From: Peronospora farinosa
Lineage: Eukaryota; Oomycota; Peronosporomycetes; Peronosporales; Peronosporaceae
NCBI GenBank assembly: GCA_947646735.1
Contig: CANTFK010000314.1
Coordinates: 1-43,619, forward strand
Direction: 5' to 3'
DNA length: 43,619 nucleotides
Part shown: in pieces, positions 18,487 through 29,060 of the stretch
Layout: each line of letters opens with the position of its first letter
How positions within the stretch are numbered: the first letter of the stretch is position 1
The notes under the pieces: generated by a model
Told to the model about the DNA's origin: nothing
Seen by the model: the letters and a program-made list of their open reading frames with translations, nothing else
The model's database searches: none
Made by a program: the position numbers and the translations under genes

Positions 18487-19519
18487 ATGGAGAGTCAAAA
18501 TCACCTCTCTGAGGCGCAACGACTCGCACTATATAGATTATCTGCGTTCGTTGGACCCGATCAAATCGAGGCCCGTTTGGCCCAAGGCTCGGAGGTTTTA
18601 AATGCTCGCCTTGAGGCCTTTATGCGTTATGAGGCAACGCTACTCGGGCAGGTCCATGACCAGGCAGCGTCAGCTGCGCCTACACAGTATATCCCGGTAT
18701 CTGTTCCCGATGCAGAGTCAAAGGCTCGCCCACTCGTTTTAAACGTTAAAACCTTTGAAAGGAAGGAGGTAGATAATCTTCTCCTCAGGATCCGAGAAGC
18801 TTAAATGGCAATGGATGCCGCCATGCTTGTATCAGATAAGCAACGATTTGGCTTGGCCATTTCTAAGATCGGTGGAAGAGATAGATAGTGGGCTCTAACG
18901 AGCGATGTCTCTGTAAATGCTGCATTTCTCACATGGGAAATGCTTAAAAAGCAATGAACTTGCGTTTTTGCACAGTCTAATCAGGCTTATCGTGTGCGCT
19001 CACGCTTCTTAGCTACCCGACAGGGTAAGAAAGAATTGTCGTACTATGTCCAAGAGTTGAGAACTCTCATTGCTGCTATGCAGCAGGACTCACTGGCAGA
19101 GGAAGTCCGAGTGAACATTTTTATGAGATGGACTTCATACTGGGGTCGCCAGGACGGAAGTTTTCCGTGTCCATCCTTCGACTTTCGAAGAGGCAGTGAG
19201 CATAGCGTTTAACGCTGAGTTTACTTTCAAATATGCTCGATATGGTCTGCCATGGTATAATTCAAATGTCTCTAACAGGGCGGAATCGATGAACCTCAGC
19301 CATGCCGAAGAAACTGAGCTTCAAGCTGCTGAGCAGCAAGGTAACATCCGTAAATGTTACATGTGCGGAAGCACTAGGCACCTCCGCCCTAGTTGTCCGT
19401 TGCGAAAGCAACGTCAGAATCGGCAGAGCCGAAACCCTGCTCCTAGCCAAAAATCGAGCACCGCAGGGGAAAACGTCAGCTCCCAGTACGCGCGGGGCGC
19501 CCTACTGGGAAAGAACTAA
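18487..19519 (+). pseudogene. Gag of X1 (copy B)
   Basis: The frame starts at ATG 18487 ([13 protein letters not shown]). Stops at 18802, in RDR-TAG-WALT and in KKQ-TGA are shared with element A. A one-base insertion near 19125 (ATGAGATGG where A has ATGGATGG) adds a frameshift unique to this copy. The CCHC knuckle CYMCGSTRHLRPSC is kept at about 19355-19396. Confidence 0.85.
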
Positions 19520-19611
19520 GTTCTGTTGAACCTCTAGGAGGTAAAGGTAAACAGGGCTTAGCCCCAGGTGGTTCTGTGTATGCTTCCATGGAACAGGAAT
19601 ACAAGCCAGGC

Positions 19612-19932
19612 GTGTTGGTTGTGTCGGCAACCGTTAAGGGTTTTGAGAAGCCATGGTCAATTCTAATTGACTCATGGGCGTCGTGCAATTATTTTTGACC
19701 TCATTCCCTTATAGGAAGTCAACGGTATGCTGAGGCGCTAGAAGCGAAAGAGGGTGACAGTATAACCGTTTGTCTCGCAACAGGTGTACGTGTCACCGTT
19801 CCTAAAGTTCCGCTGAACTTAGGTGTGAAGTTCTTAGACTTTGATAGCGTTGAACGCTGTCTTGTCCTAGATTTGGACTCGAGATATGATCTCATTCTCG
19901 GTATGGCCTGGCTGGAAAACCATGAGCTATAA
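19612..19932 (+). pseudogene. Aspartic protease remnant of X1
   Basis: Active site at 19669-19680 reads Asp-Ser-Trp-Ala in place of Asp-Ser-Gly-Ala, with a TGA ten codons on. The later strand is YDLILGMAWLENHE. The defects are identical to those in element A, so they predate the separation of the two copies. Confidence 0.75.
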
Positions 19933-20269
19933 TTCGATTGTAAATTTAAAACCTTAGGCGCCACGCGCAATGTTCCTAGCGAAGCTTTGTAAAGTCATGA
20001 ACCCACCTTCGCTAGGAAACAAAAGTGCTATTGGCGCGAGCCGTGAACTGAGTCAATTAGTGTTTTGGACATTGAATCGTATCTGAGCTGATAAACTACA
20101 CTTTCAATAATAATAGTGTCGAGCAGAGCTCAGTGACACCTAGTGGAACGGCACGTACTCCGTTGAGTGATACTCAAAGTAATATTGAGACACTGGATGT
20201 CAGTAATGACATCGGCTCTCGTATAGAGCAAGTAAAAGTCGATGGCTTTGTTAGTGATACTGTCTGTAA
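19933..20269 (+). other. X-family spacer ending at the chimeric junction
   Basis: It encodes LSDTQSNIETLDVSNDI and SDTVC, which align in register with LSDVGCNSDSLDVSSDI and SDVGC of X1's continuing spacer at about 27515-27640. At 20270 it passes abruptly into Z-family RNase H (CDFAIGCALMQFDDEG). RT is missing. Confidence 0.7.
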
Positions 20270-21109
20270 TGCGATTTTGCTATAGGATGTGCCCTAATGC
20301 AATTTGATGACGAGGGTCGAGAGCGCGTCGTAAGTTTTCAATCACGACAGATGAAACCTGCCGAGAAAAATTATCCGGTACACGACAAGGAACTTCTGGC
20401 TATGCGTTACGCGCTAATCAAGTTTAGAGTATATTTGCTCGGCGAAAAGATGTTTTCTATCTACACAGATCGCGCATCATTGTGTACCGCCGTCAAGAGT
20501 CCTCACTTGTCCCAGCGTGTGACACGGTGGTTGTCATTTTTTGCCGAGTATAATTTTGTGGTGCATTACAAGCCTGGCAAGAATAACATTCTCGCTGACG
20601 CGCTTTCTCGTCGTCCTGATTACGATCCTCGACGCGATATGGGTCATCAAACGGAGTATGTTGATGACGACGAAGATATCTGTGCGTGTTGTATTGAGCT
20701 GGGGCTTAATGCGATGATTTCGACCCTTGTGCTTTCGATCCGAACTCAGATCGCTGAATCCTATGCGAATAAATCCTTCTATGCAGGAATCATCAACTAT
20801 CTCAGGGACGCGAGCGAAAAATTACTCGCGAAGTTGACGAAACCAACACGCGACAACATCAAGCGTGACGCACTTGACATACCGTTGCTGACGTACACAA
20901 TGGACGTCTTTGATTCGCCTCGTGTCGTCATCTCTGCTGATGGCGTCTTTCGAGCCCGATTGGTTCATGAATTTCACGACAGTCCAGCTGGCGGACACTT
21001 TGGTCGCGAGAAGACGTCTGCGGCTATTTCTCGCGTATTTTTCTGGCCGGGAATGTATAAGTACATCCAGAAATGGGTGCGCTCCTGTGAAACCTGTCAG
21101 CGTGTGTGA
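20270..21109 (+). pseudogene. RNase H and integrase zinc finger, Z-family part of copy B
   Basis: The open frame 20297-21109 covers RNase H (YPVHDKELLAMRYAL, YTDRASL, ILADALSRRPD), a linker, and a complete HHCC finger: H and H in HEFHDSPAGGHFGREK, C and C in CETCQR. The first catalytic Asp region is shortened by nine bases. The frame ends in TGA because a two-base insertion follows CAGCGTGTG. Confidence 0.87.
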
Positions 21110-22490
21110 AGCCCGCCCCGTCTTCACAAGCCCCATTGCGTCCGCTTCCGATTGCTACGAAAGCCTGGCGCTCGTTCAGCATGGATTTTATCTTTGGCCT
21201 TCCACCGGATGAACTGAAACGCACGGGCGTATTGGTCCTAGTGGATCGATTTAGCAAAATGGTGCATTTTGCTCCGGTCTCCGCCAGCATAACGGCGAAG
21301 ACGACAACGAAGATCTTCATTGATCTTATCTTTAGGCATCACGGCTTGCCAGAATCTATTGTTTCGGACCGTGACCCGCGTTTCACTTCGGTTTTCTGGG
21401 CCGAATTATTCCAGCTATTAGGCACGCGGTTGCTTATGTCTACGGCGGCCCATCCAGAGACGGATGGGCAAACGGAAAGTGTGAACAGAGTGCTCGAAGA
21501 TGTCTTGCGCAGTTATGCAACATCGTTCTCGTCATGGATTTCGTTTCTTCCACTTGCAGAGTTTGCAATCAACAATGATGTACATGCGTCAACCGGGTTG
21601 ACCCCCTTTTTCGTTAACAACGCGATGCATTCTCGCGTTCCGGCGCTACTTGCTCTCTCTGCTTCGAAGAACACAGTCTCCAAGCTTGGTGGGGGAGTAT
21701 CTACCGATGGAATTGCGTCGAAACTATTAATGATTGATTACGATAAGGATAAGGTTGCTGTCGATGCAGCTAATGCTGGTAATTTTGTGGCCAACGGCAT
21801 TTCGACTCCTGACGCGATGCACTCCATCGCGTCTACCGTTGCTAATTTTGCCCCAAAAGAGAATATATCGCCTGTAAGTTCGGCTGAAGTAACCGAATCT
21901 CTGCTATTACCAAGCGCTTTGTGCGTGATGCATTACAAGAGGCAGTCGATAAGCAAAAAGAGAATGCAGACACAAGAGGTCGAAAGAATATGTTGATATT
22001 TCGAGAAGGTGACAGAGTCTTATTATCAACAAGTGGATTACCGAACACCTCAGTGACGAATTTGGGCGCTAATAAGTTAGAGCCACGATATATTGACCCA
22101 TTTTGGGTTGTTAAAGTGCATGGTGACGCTTACACGCTAGATGCTCCTACATCTATGCGTTTGCACCCGACGTTCTACGTCGGGCGCCTCAAGGCTTACC
22201 TACCGGCGGATCTCTCTTCGAATCTTCCGCGCTCTTCTGTGCCGGATCAAAATCCAACATCCTTTGCCAACGACTGGAACCAAGTCCTGCCCGAACGAGT
22301 GCAGAATCGATCTGCTGGGGTCCTCCGAACGCAGTCGTCTTATGATGACGTAGGAGCTCAACCAGTACCATCTGCTCACGTCGAGTCCGCTCAGCAGCCT
22401 CAGGTGCAGCATCCGCACGATCTTGAGCTCTCTGAGCCATCTCGCGAGCAACAAGTAGGGCGTGCATCGACTAATCGGCTTCAGCGCTAA
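21110..22490 (+). pseudogene. Integrase core and C-terminal domain, copy B
   Basis: The core frame to 21996 is open: D in VLVDRFSKMVHF, D in SDRDPRFTS, E in TDGQTESVNRVLED. A frame change near 21920-21990 leads to the C-terminal domain 21921-22490 (EGDRVLLSTSGLP, HPTFYVGRLKAY) and a Gln/Pro-rich linker. Closely related to element C's integrase. Confidence 0.86.
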
Positions 22491-22528
22491 GATGACGCAG
22501 CTCGTCGTTTTACTGTACAGGCGTTCGA

Positions 22529-22972
22529 ATGTGCGAATCGACGCTCACCGCCAGAGACTTTCGTCTTGATGTTACTCCTCCCTTAATTGATGCATCTAGT
22601 GCGCGACGCTGGATTGTCGACCAAATTAACGATCACGAGAATCATAAGGTTTATGCGCCTAGTAGTGACTCGGCGCCCACGAAGAACCATCTCGAGAAAT
22701 ATTACAGGGTTCGCTGGTTGGGATATTCGCCGGCGGACGATACATGGTAACCTCGAAGTATGCTGGCTCATAATATTCCAGACGTGGTCGAGGATTATGA
22801 GTCGCATAGGAAGACGGCGATTGCTAGCGATGCTGCCAATTCTAGCCCTAATCTCGCGAGCCGTGATCCTCTCGGGCAACAGAATTCCGACGACGAGTTC
22901 CCGAGCAATTCCGAGATTTATCATGAGGCTTGGGAAAACATGGATGGTATTTGCGACAATGTGTAATGTCAT
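22529..22972 (+). pseudogene. Chromodomain, copy B
   Basis: RYRVRWLGYSPADDTW-type core (here YYRVRWLGYSPADDTW), then TAA, then the C-terminal helix NIPDVVEDYESHRK. The TAA is shared with element A. Confidence 0.8.
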
Positions 22973-23337
22973 AGCGAATTAAATTTTGCACACTTGGGGA
23001 TCGAGACAGCGACATCACGGTTAAGAAACCAGTGTTAAGCCAATGCACCAACAACATGATAGCGAATGAAGAGCTTCGTTGTGATTTCAGGCAATTCTAG
23101 ATAATTAGCGCCGATAAAACTGTATAGCGTCCACGGGATCAAGTGTGCGTCCGTGACTCGCGGTGTCTTCTATCTTCAGATCGTACGGTTGTTGTCGTCA
23201 GATATATCCTTGCGCGCGCGGCCAGGGTCATACTGCTCCGTTGTGTGTCACTGTGCAGGTTCGAGGTTGTGTCTCTACATTTTCGGTGAAAAGTATCATT
23301 TTTATGTTATGTGCTTACGTTAAGGTAAGCGCAACTT
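22973..23337 (+). other. 3' noncoding region of copy B, no gene seen
   Basis: Counterpart of 252-619. Unlike D, X1 and C, this element has only about 365 bases between chromodomain and purine tract and no long antisense frame in it. Confidence 0.6.
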
Positions 23338-23351
23338 AAAGAGGGGGGTGC
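23338..23351 (+). other. Polypurine tract, copy B
   Basis: AAAGAGGGGGGTGC immediately upstream of the Z LTR. Confidence 0.8.
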
Positions 23352-23668
23352 TGTAATGGGGCAACCTATTAAATAAGTAGTTATAGGATAATACATATTA
23401 CATAAGTAGGAATAGGGCAGTATCCGATTAGCGGATACTTCGCGTCATTTTTATTATTGGTTTATTATTGGGGTGGCAGACCCAATAATTAGCCAATAAT
23501 ATATTGTTTTACATATTTAGTGGTTTCTATGAGCTAGGGAACATATTCGCACTTACTGCGAATTAATACTAAAACAAAAATAAAACAGAGTTATATTTAC
23601 GAGTTAATTGAGACGACTTCCTCAACGCATTTTTAGTGTAAGACGTAACATGTCCTTAGCCCGTTACA
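23352..23668 (+). mobile_element. Z-family LTR, complete
   Basis: 317 bp from TGTAATGGGG to CCCGTTACA. It contains hairpins GTATCCG-GCGGATAC (about 23430-23450), a double ATTGG...CCAAT inverted repeat (about 23453-23505) and ATTCGCA-TGCGAAT. It is directly followed by hAT-like transposase sequence, so its parent element was inserted in that gene. Confidence 0.9.
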
Positions 23669-24640
23669 GTTTGCTGCTCCATCCGAGAAGGTGCCACTTA
23701 GCTGCTGCTTCCAGCTGGTATTAGGACGTCAAATAGCATGCAGAGCATCTCAAAATGAGCGACACCGGTGTGTGAGCCAAAGAATGAGACGGGTATAACG
23801 TGCAAGTTGAAGAACTCGCGTTGCCAAACAAACAGATTTTGAATGTAAACATAGGATGTGCCTTCGCATGTAGATGCATCCAGAGCGATCGAAAACGCCC
23901 AAGCCAGCATGAGATCGTTATCGATGTGCTAAAAGCTGGTGGCACATTGCACGCGTACAAACGCGGCGACCTTTGCTTGATTCATGCCGGCGAGCTTGGA
24001 CACATTGACCACCCCCTTGACAGCTTGAATCTCCAAGTCAGTCTGCTCATCCTATTACTGATGCCGAGTGCTATATAGCCAGCCTATATGCCATTGGTGT
24101 TTAAACTGGTCACCTGACGACTGCTTATGAGTGAAAATGCATGCTGCATTTCTAAAGGTAAGAGTATTGCGTCCTCGGAATTCACAGCTTTTTTCCAATG
24201 ACGACATTGATGACATTTTTGTCAATATTGTAGATGATGCGGGTTCTCATCAGATCGATAAGCGATACGACGGTATTGGTAAACGGGATAACAACGTCAA
24301 AAGTCCGGCTTATCGGAGTCGAACTATGAGCTAATACTTTGTGAACGTAAGCGGATGCTGTAGAGCGAGATGCAATATGTAGTTCTCTAGACCGAATTAC
24401 GGGCCAAACCTTTCTTTAAGGTGTTCTGCCGTTTAGCGCCGAGTTTTTTTATCGACCCCGTACCCTATGCAGAATCGGCAGGCGACGAGGTCCAACTTGT
24501 CGAATTAAGTGTCCTTGCTTACAACTTTAAGACCATATTCCAGCTTGTGTTGGCTGTAAAACGACGTAACTCGCGCGGCGGCAGCCTTTCTAAGCTTTTC
24601 ACCTGTATTAATGGTCTTATTAAGTATTTTTAACGCATGG
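23669..24640 (-). pseudogene. hAT-like transposase fragment
   Basis: Minus-strand pieces read KVAAFVRVQC, then MLAWAFSIALDASTCEGTSY, REFFNLHVIPVSFFGSHTG and, after a frame change, WKQQLSGTFSDGAAN. This is the pattern of an oomycete hAT-related transposase family (helical region, then Asp-rich core). Upstream, CRFCIGYG and ENYILHLALQHP look like its BED-type zinc finger. Many stops and shifts. The reading is cut at 23669 by the Z LTR. DNA transposase origin is inferred from remembered family patterns. Confidence 0.6.
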
Positions 24641-24685
24641 TAAACAAGCTCAAGCCCATAACAAGCACTACAGAATCTGAATCGG

Positions 24686-24810
24686 TCTTGGTGTCACCAA
24701 AGGAAATAACTCGTACGACGTCTTATCATGTCGCTGTGGTTCAGCAAGTTTTCTACAATAAATCGCCTTCCACCACGAAAGTGTACCAGCGGATGTGGTG
24801 GTTGTAAAAA
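24686..24810 (-). pseudogene. Half chromodomain of element F
   Basis: The minus strand reads PPHPLV, GGRRFIVENLLNHSDII and TSYFLW, followed by TGA, matching the first half of chromodomains in D and X1 (HFLVGRLL, FHVERLL). The second half is replaced by sequence leading into the hAT fragment. Confidence 0.55.
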
Positions 24811-25168
24811 ACCTGCTCTGACACTTGCATCGAATCTTATTGCCGAGCTAGGTCGGCTTGATCATGTAACATTTGAATTGGGTCTGAATGTAAACCGCAA
24901 GCGGGACATGCATCACCGCTTGCGGGACACTGTGCGTTGGGTTGAGTATAAACGGGCTAGTACCCAGGCAGAACATGCTATTTTACAGTTTAAGAATAAG
25001 CGGACGCTTCTTATTTCAGTAAAAGGCTGGCGGCAGCTCTTCAGGAGGTCGTCCAGTGTCATGGGAAGATTTTGTCTTCAAACTTTCGAAAGCCTGAATC
25101 GTGACCACCAAAGTGAGGATTCTTACGCGTGGCAACTTTTTTCGTCGCTCGAAAAATCCGGATACTGA
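24728..25168 (+). other. Antisense open frame opposite the F linker and chromodomain, 146 codons
   Basis: The frame ends at 25168, close to the integrase C-terminus, as the antisense frames of D, X1 and C do. The segment VTFELGLNVNRKRDMHHRLRD resembles LTSDLHDMRARDRQGYDRLK of D's antisense protein in spacing of Leu, Arg and acidic residues. It may be chance; the sense strand here is badly decayed. Confidence 0.3.
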
Positions 25169-25179
25169 ACGTACGGAAG

Positions 25180-25439
25180 AAAACGTCACACTTGAAACGC
25201 AGGGTGCGCACACATCTTACGTCGCAGATCAATCGTGTATGCGATGCCAAGGCGGTGCGAAATACACAAAATGGGCCGATGGACTTGGGCAACACTTTAT
25301 TGCTGCCCACGTTGGTCACTACATGTTTAGGTAGATTTACTGTTGACAGTAAAAGTAAATCATTTTCAATGAATGTCTGAGCATTTGCCCTCCTAATATT
25401 GTCTGCGTTCCTTTCTACTTGTCTATCGCTTTTCTGCAA
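25180..25439 (-). pseudogene. Integrase C-terminal domain of element F
   Basis: The minus frame reads ERNADNIRRANAQTF, NDLLLLSTVNLPKHVV and KSIGPFCVF, the usual SH3-like barrel region. It is separated from the integrase core by a degenerate stretch (25440-25685) that has repeated short complementary words and no gene. Confidence 0.7.
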
Positions 25440-25685
25440 GGAAAAGTTGTAAGAAACGGACTACCGCTTCACAAATCAGCAGCAAATCCTCAGCTGACTC
25501 GTTGCTTTTGTCTGCAGTGCATTGTGAGTGCACTGCAGAGATATATGTTTTAATCTCAGCGAGAACATTACTGTTCTCACTTGTGATACCTTAAACGATG
25601 CTGACTTCGTCAGCATCGTTATCATTAAGATCGTCACCGCTCTTACTTTCTTCTTCTTCACCGAAGTCGAATGGTACGACTTCAG

Positions 25686-27109
25686 TTACTTTCGCGTCGA
25701 CCATAACGTCGTCGCGTGATGAGCAAGAGCCAAAATGGTTCTTCCTCGAGCGAGTCCCTCCTCCCTTAAATTAGAGTCACCCTCTACTAAGGCGGGGACA
25801 CGTAGATGGCGAAGGCCATTCACGTAGAACAGTGTATGCGTCTTGGACGCATGCACTGAGTTGTTGATGGCGAATTCGACCATCGACAACAACTCACTCC
25901 AGCTCGTAAATGAGTGGACGGACCCTCGAAGTATCTCTTTGAGGACGCGATTGGCGCGTTCAGTCTGACCATCAGTTTCTGGATGGTCAGAAGTCAACAT
26001 AGTGAGCCGTGTTCCAAGTGTTTGGAATACAGAACGCCAAAACTCAGCCGTGAACAGGGGGTCCCTATCGGACAAAAGTTCACGGGGTAACCCGTGCAAT
26101 CGAAAGATTGTATTGATAAACACTCGAGCACAGCCCTCTGCTGTGATCGACTCAGGTACAGCAACAAGATGTACCATCTTGCTGAACCTGTATAAAAACA
26201 CGAGAATACCATTATTCCTGTGAGCGTCTTTGGGAAACCCAAAGACGAAGTCCATTGAGACGGACTCCCAGCACTCTGCCGGAACAGGTAGAGGCTGCAA
26301 CGGTGCACGGAGTGAAGGACTAAGCTTCACTCGTTGCCACACCTCGCAAGCACGCACGTACTTGTGCACAAGCTTATACTGGCGTGGCCAATAAAAGTCG
26401 CGACTGACCGTAAGGTAAGTCTTCTCACGGCCGCGATGCCCACTTATTGGTGCATCGTGACATTCAAACATGATCCGTAACCTGAGATCATGTTGTAGCG
26501 GTACAACGACACGAGGCGTGTCGTTGTTGACGGCTGTGTAGTACAGTAAGCCGTTCCGCTGGGTGTATCGATCGAGAGAAGATCGATACATGGCAGGCAA
26601 GCGCTTCTTAGCTTGCGTGGATGGGTCCTTGAGGTACTCTATCAGGCGTACAAGATCATTATCTTGTGTGCATGCCCTTCTAATGTCGTCGAGTAAGCTC
26701 GACGACAAGATGCTGGTACTCAGCGTGGCGACAGTGGTGTTTACATCACTGTAGGATTGCACAGTCGGCTCTAGGTCAGGTCGACGTGAAAAAGCATCGG
26801 CGACGACATTAAGTCGTCCCGGTTTATACTCCACGAAGAAGTTGTACTCCGCGAAGAACGACAACCATCTCGCTATGCGTTGCGAGAGGTGTGGTCTGTT
26901 TACAGCCGTGAGTAAAGACACATAGTCTGTTTCCACAATGAACGGTCTATCTCCCAAGAGATAGACGCGAAATTAGCCAGTTCATACTTCATGGCAAGGA
27001 GCTTTTTGTCATTTACCAGGTAGTTGCTCTCAGCTGTTTGAAGCTGACGCGATTGATAACAGACGACACGCTTTGCGCCGTCTGTATTATATATAGCATC
27101 AGTGCACAT
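25686..27109 (-). pseudogene. RNase H and integrase of element F
   Basis: The frame 27109-26900 carries RNase H start (VVCYQSRQLQTAESNYLV). A shift joins 26957-25686, open for 423 codons: NVVADAFSRRPD, a complete HHCC finger (HDAPISGHRGREK, CEVWQR with the second Cys changed to Trp), and DDE core with SDRDPLFTAEFW and TDGQTERANRVLKE. The first core Asp is replaced: FLYRFSKMVHL has Tyr where Asp is usual. Integrase would be inactive even if the frame were intact. Confidence 0.82.
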
Positions 27110-27370
27110 CCGATTGCAAAAACACTGGCGTCACAGACCACGTGAAATGGTCTGTCGTGCTTTTTAGTCGCCAATACTGGCGATTGCATCAAGCTTTGTT
27201 TGGTACGCTCAAAGGAACGCTGACAGTCAGCGTTCCAGATCCACTTAATATTTTTTATGGAGTGTCCCGGAAAAATTTACTGTCATTTCAGCGTAATTTC
27301 GTGAGTACTTGTGCAATGAAGCCGCTAGCTCAAATTCTACCTTTGTCCCTCGTCATCGACTAGCACTGGC
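27110..27370 (-). pseudogene. Degenerate RT connection of element F
   Basis: In shifting minus-strand frames LHKYSRNYAEMT and HVVCDASVFAIGCA can be read, the end of RT thumb and start of RNase H. Upstream of 27370 the sequence belongs to X1. Confidence 0.55.
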
Positions 27371-27389
27371 CAATAGGTGATCGCCATAA

Positions 27390-28050
27390 TCTATTTTAAA
27401 TCCCGTTAAGTAATACTCGTAGTGATATTAGATCGCTGAATGCTGAAGGCATTGTTGACTTAGGGCCATATTACCAGGGTTTTGACCCGACTGATGTGCG
27501 TGATTTGGCACATATAAATTCACTAAGTGATGTTGGATGTAATAGCGACTCCCTGGATGTCAGTAGTGACATTGTCGCTTGTAAAGATCAAGTTGAGGTT
27601 GAAACCCCAGGTAGTGATGTTGGCTGTACTGGCGAATACCGGATGCCCGTAATGACATCGGCTCTCGTATCTAGCAGAACGAGGTCGAGGAACCTATCGA
27701 CCTTTTAGATGATGGTATTCCGAGTACATCGTCAAGCACGGTCTCTTCCTTGATAAAGCAGCGCCCCTGATAGACTGCTATGAGACGTAAGTCGTCGGTT
27801 TTGTCACAAAGAAATGTCAGCGTGAGATGTACACCCTTTTCAATAAAGTGACAAGTGATGTTGTTTATGGTACGCTGACCTTAAAGTCCCTCCCATCCTT
27901 AAACGCTCTGTTAGAGCTAAAAAAGATGTCTGTAAATATATTTCATCAAGCCTTTAGGGCTGGTGATATAATCGATATTATGGTCATATTTAACCCGACC
28001 TTGAGTTAATATTTTTTCTCTTGTCGATGGAAAAGTCCTTGAAGATACAA
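27390..28050 (+). other. X1 protease-to-RT spacer with internal repeats
   Basis: Readable in mixed frames as repeats of the form SLSDVGCNSDSLDVSSDI. It holds no complete gene. Part of it matches the spacer at 20100-20269 on the other side of the foreign block. Confidence 0.55.
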
Positions 28051-29060
28051 CTGTGGCCTTAAAAGCCCGTAGTGGATCCTTTATCATAAATAATCATGCA
28101 GATTCCTATAATGAGTTGAGTAAGGAACTCCAGGACGTGGTGTGCCATGATCTACCATCTATTTTACCTCTCGATAGAGGTGTATGCATGCAACTTACTT
28201 ATTTTTGAAACCAAACACTACGTACGACTTTTTCTCTACCAAATGACCAGTGTGACGTCATTGACGAGTTCTTTCGTGCAAAGCACGCGGCGGGCATGGT
28301 GCGCGAGAGTAAATCTCCGCAGTCGACACCCACTTTCTGTGTCAAGAAACCGAATGGTAAATGGCGTAACGTTCATGCTTATAATAAGCTCAATGCAGCC
28401 ACTATACCTGCACAGACGCCAATACCTAGAAAGGATGTTCTTCAGAACAATATAGTCGGTTGTACCATGTACAGTGCGCTCGACTTAGTCGATGGTTATT
28501 ACCAATTGCTTATGCGAGATAGCGATATTCCGCTCACAGCTGTTAGTACTCCGAGCGGTATGCTCTGGGAGTGGTTGGTGATGCTCCAGGGGCTATCTAA
28601 TGCTCCGGCTACGTTTAACCGTTTGGTAACGCAATTGTTTCGACCCCATCGAAGTTATGCACAGACGTACTTTGATGACATTTTTGTCCATAGCCGAGCT
28701 GAACATGGGCGGTCGGATACCAAGAACCATATAGTTCATTTACGAGCAGTGCTCGAGTGCATGCGCACTAATAAATTATATGCTAATGCATCTAAGTGCA
28801 TCTTCGGGGCCGAAGAGATTCCCTTTCTAGGGTGCTTCATTGGGAAACGAGGCCTACGAGCGGATCCCGCCAAAGTCAAAGCCATAGTCGATTGGCCTGT
28901 TCCACAGTCTCAGAAGGACTTGCGTAAATGGCCTGGCCTTGCCAATTACTTACACAAGTACAGCGAGAATTACGCTGATATGGCTCGGCCGTTATCCAAT
29001 CTCCCTAAAAAGGATGTGGAATGGTGTTGGCATGCCGAACATTAGGATGATTTTCAAGCG
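28051..29060 (+). pseudogene. Reverse transcriptase of X1
   Basis: It begins in a degenerate leader (SGSFIINNHADSYNELSKE, then LPLDRGV) with one stop. From 28296 it is open for 249 codons: TPTFCVKKPNGKWRNVHAYN, MYSALDLVDGYYQLLMR with the first catalytic Asp, PSGMLWEWLVM, QTYFDDIFVHSRAE with the YxDD pair, PFLGCFIGKRGLRADPAK, and LANYLHKYSENYADMA. It ends at TAG (CAG in related elements) after AEH. The only near-complete RT palm in X1. Confidence 0.88.

Larger units (their letters stand above)
18374..23595 (+). repeat. Inverted-repeat arm matching element A (1-5202)
   Basis: This 5.2-kb stretch is the near-identical reverse complement of 1-5202, including the chimeric junction and most stop codons. 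The arms are separated by the rest of A, element D and the host block. By eye the protein-level identity in shared frames is about 97%. Confidence 0.9.
24686..27370 (-). mobile_element. Element F: minus-strand Ty3-Gypsy remnant without LTRs
   Basis: It holds, in element order, degenerate RT connection (27370-27120), RNase H, integrase, integrase C-terminus and half a chromodomain. It breaks into the hAT sequence at about 24680. At about 27370 it meets X1's plus-strand spacer head to head, and its own gag, protease and RT palm are missing. It belongs to a family distinct from C, D and X1. Confidence 0.75.

Noticed and set aside
24131..24633. Plus-strand 67- and 70-codon frames
   Set aside because: The minus strand there reads as the hAT BED-finger region; the plus frames show no domain.
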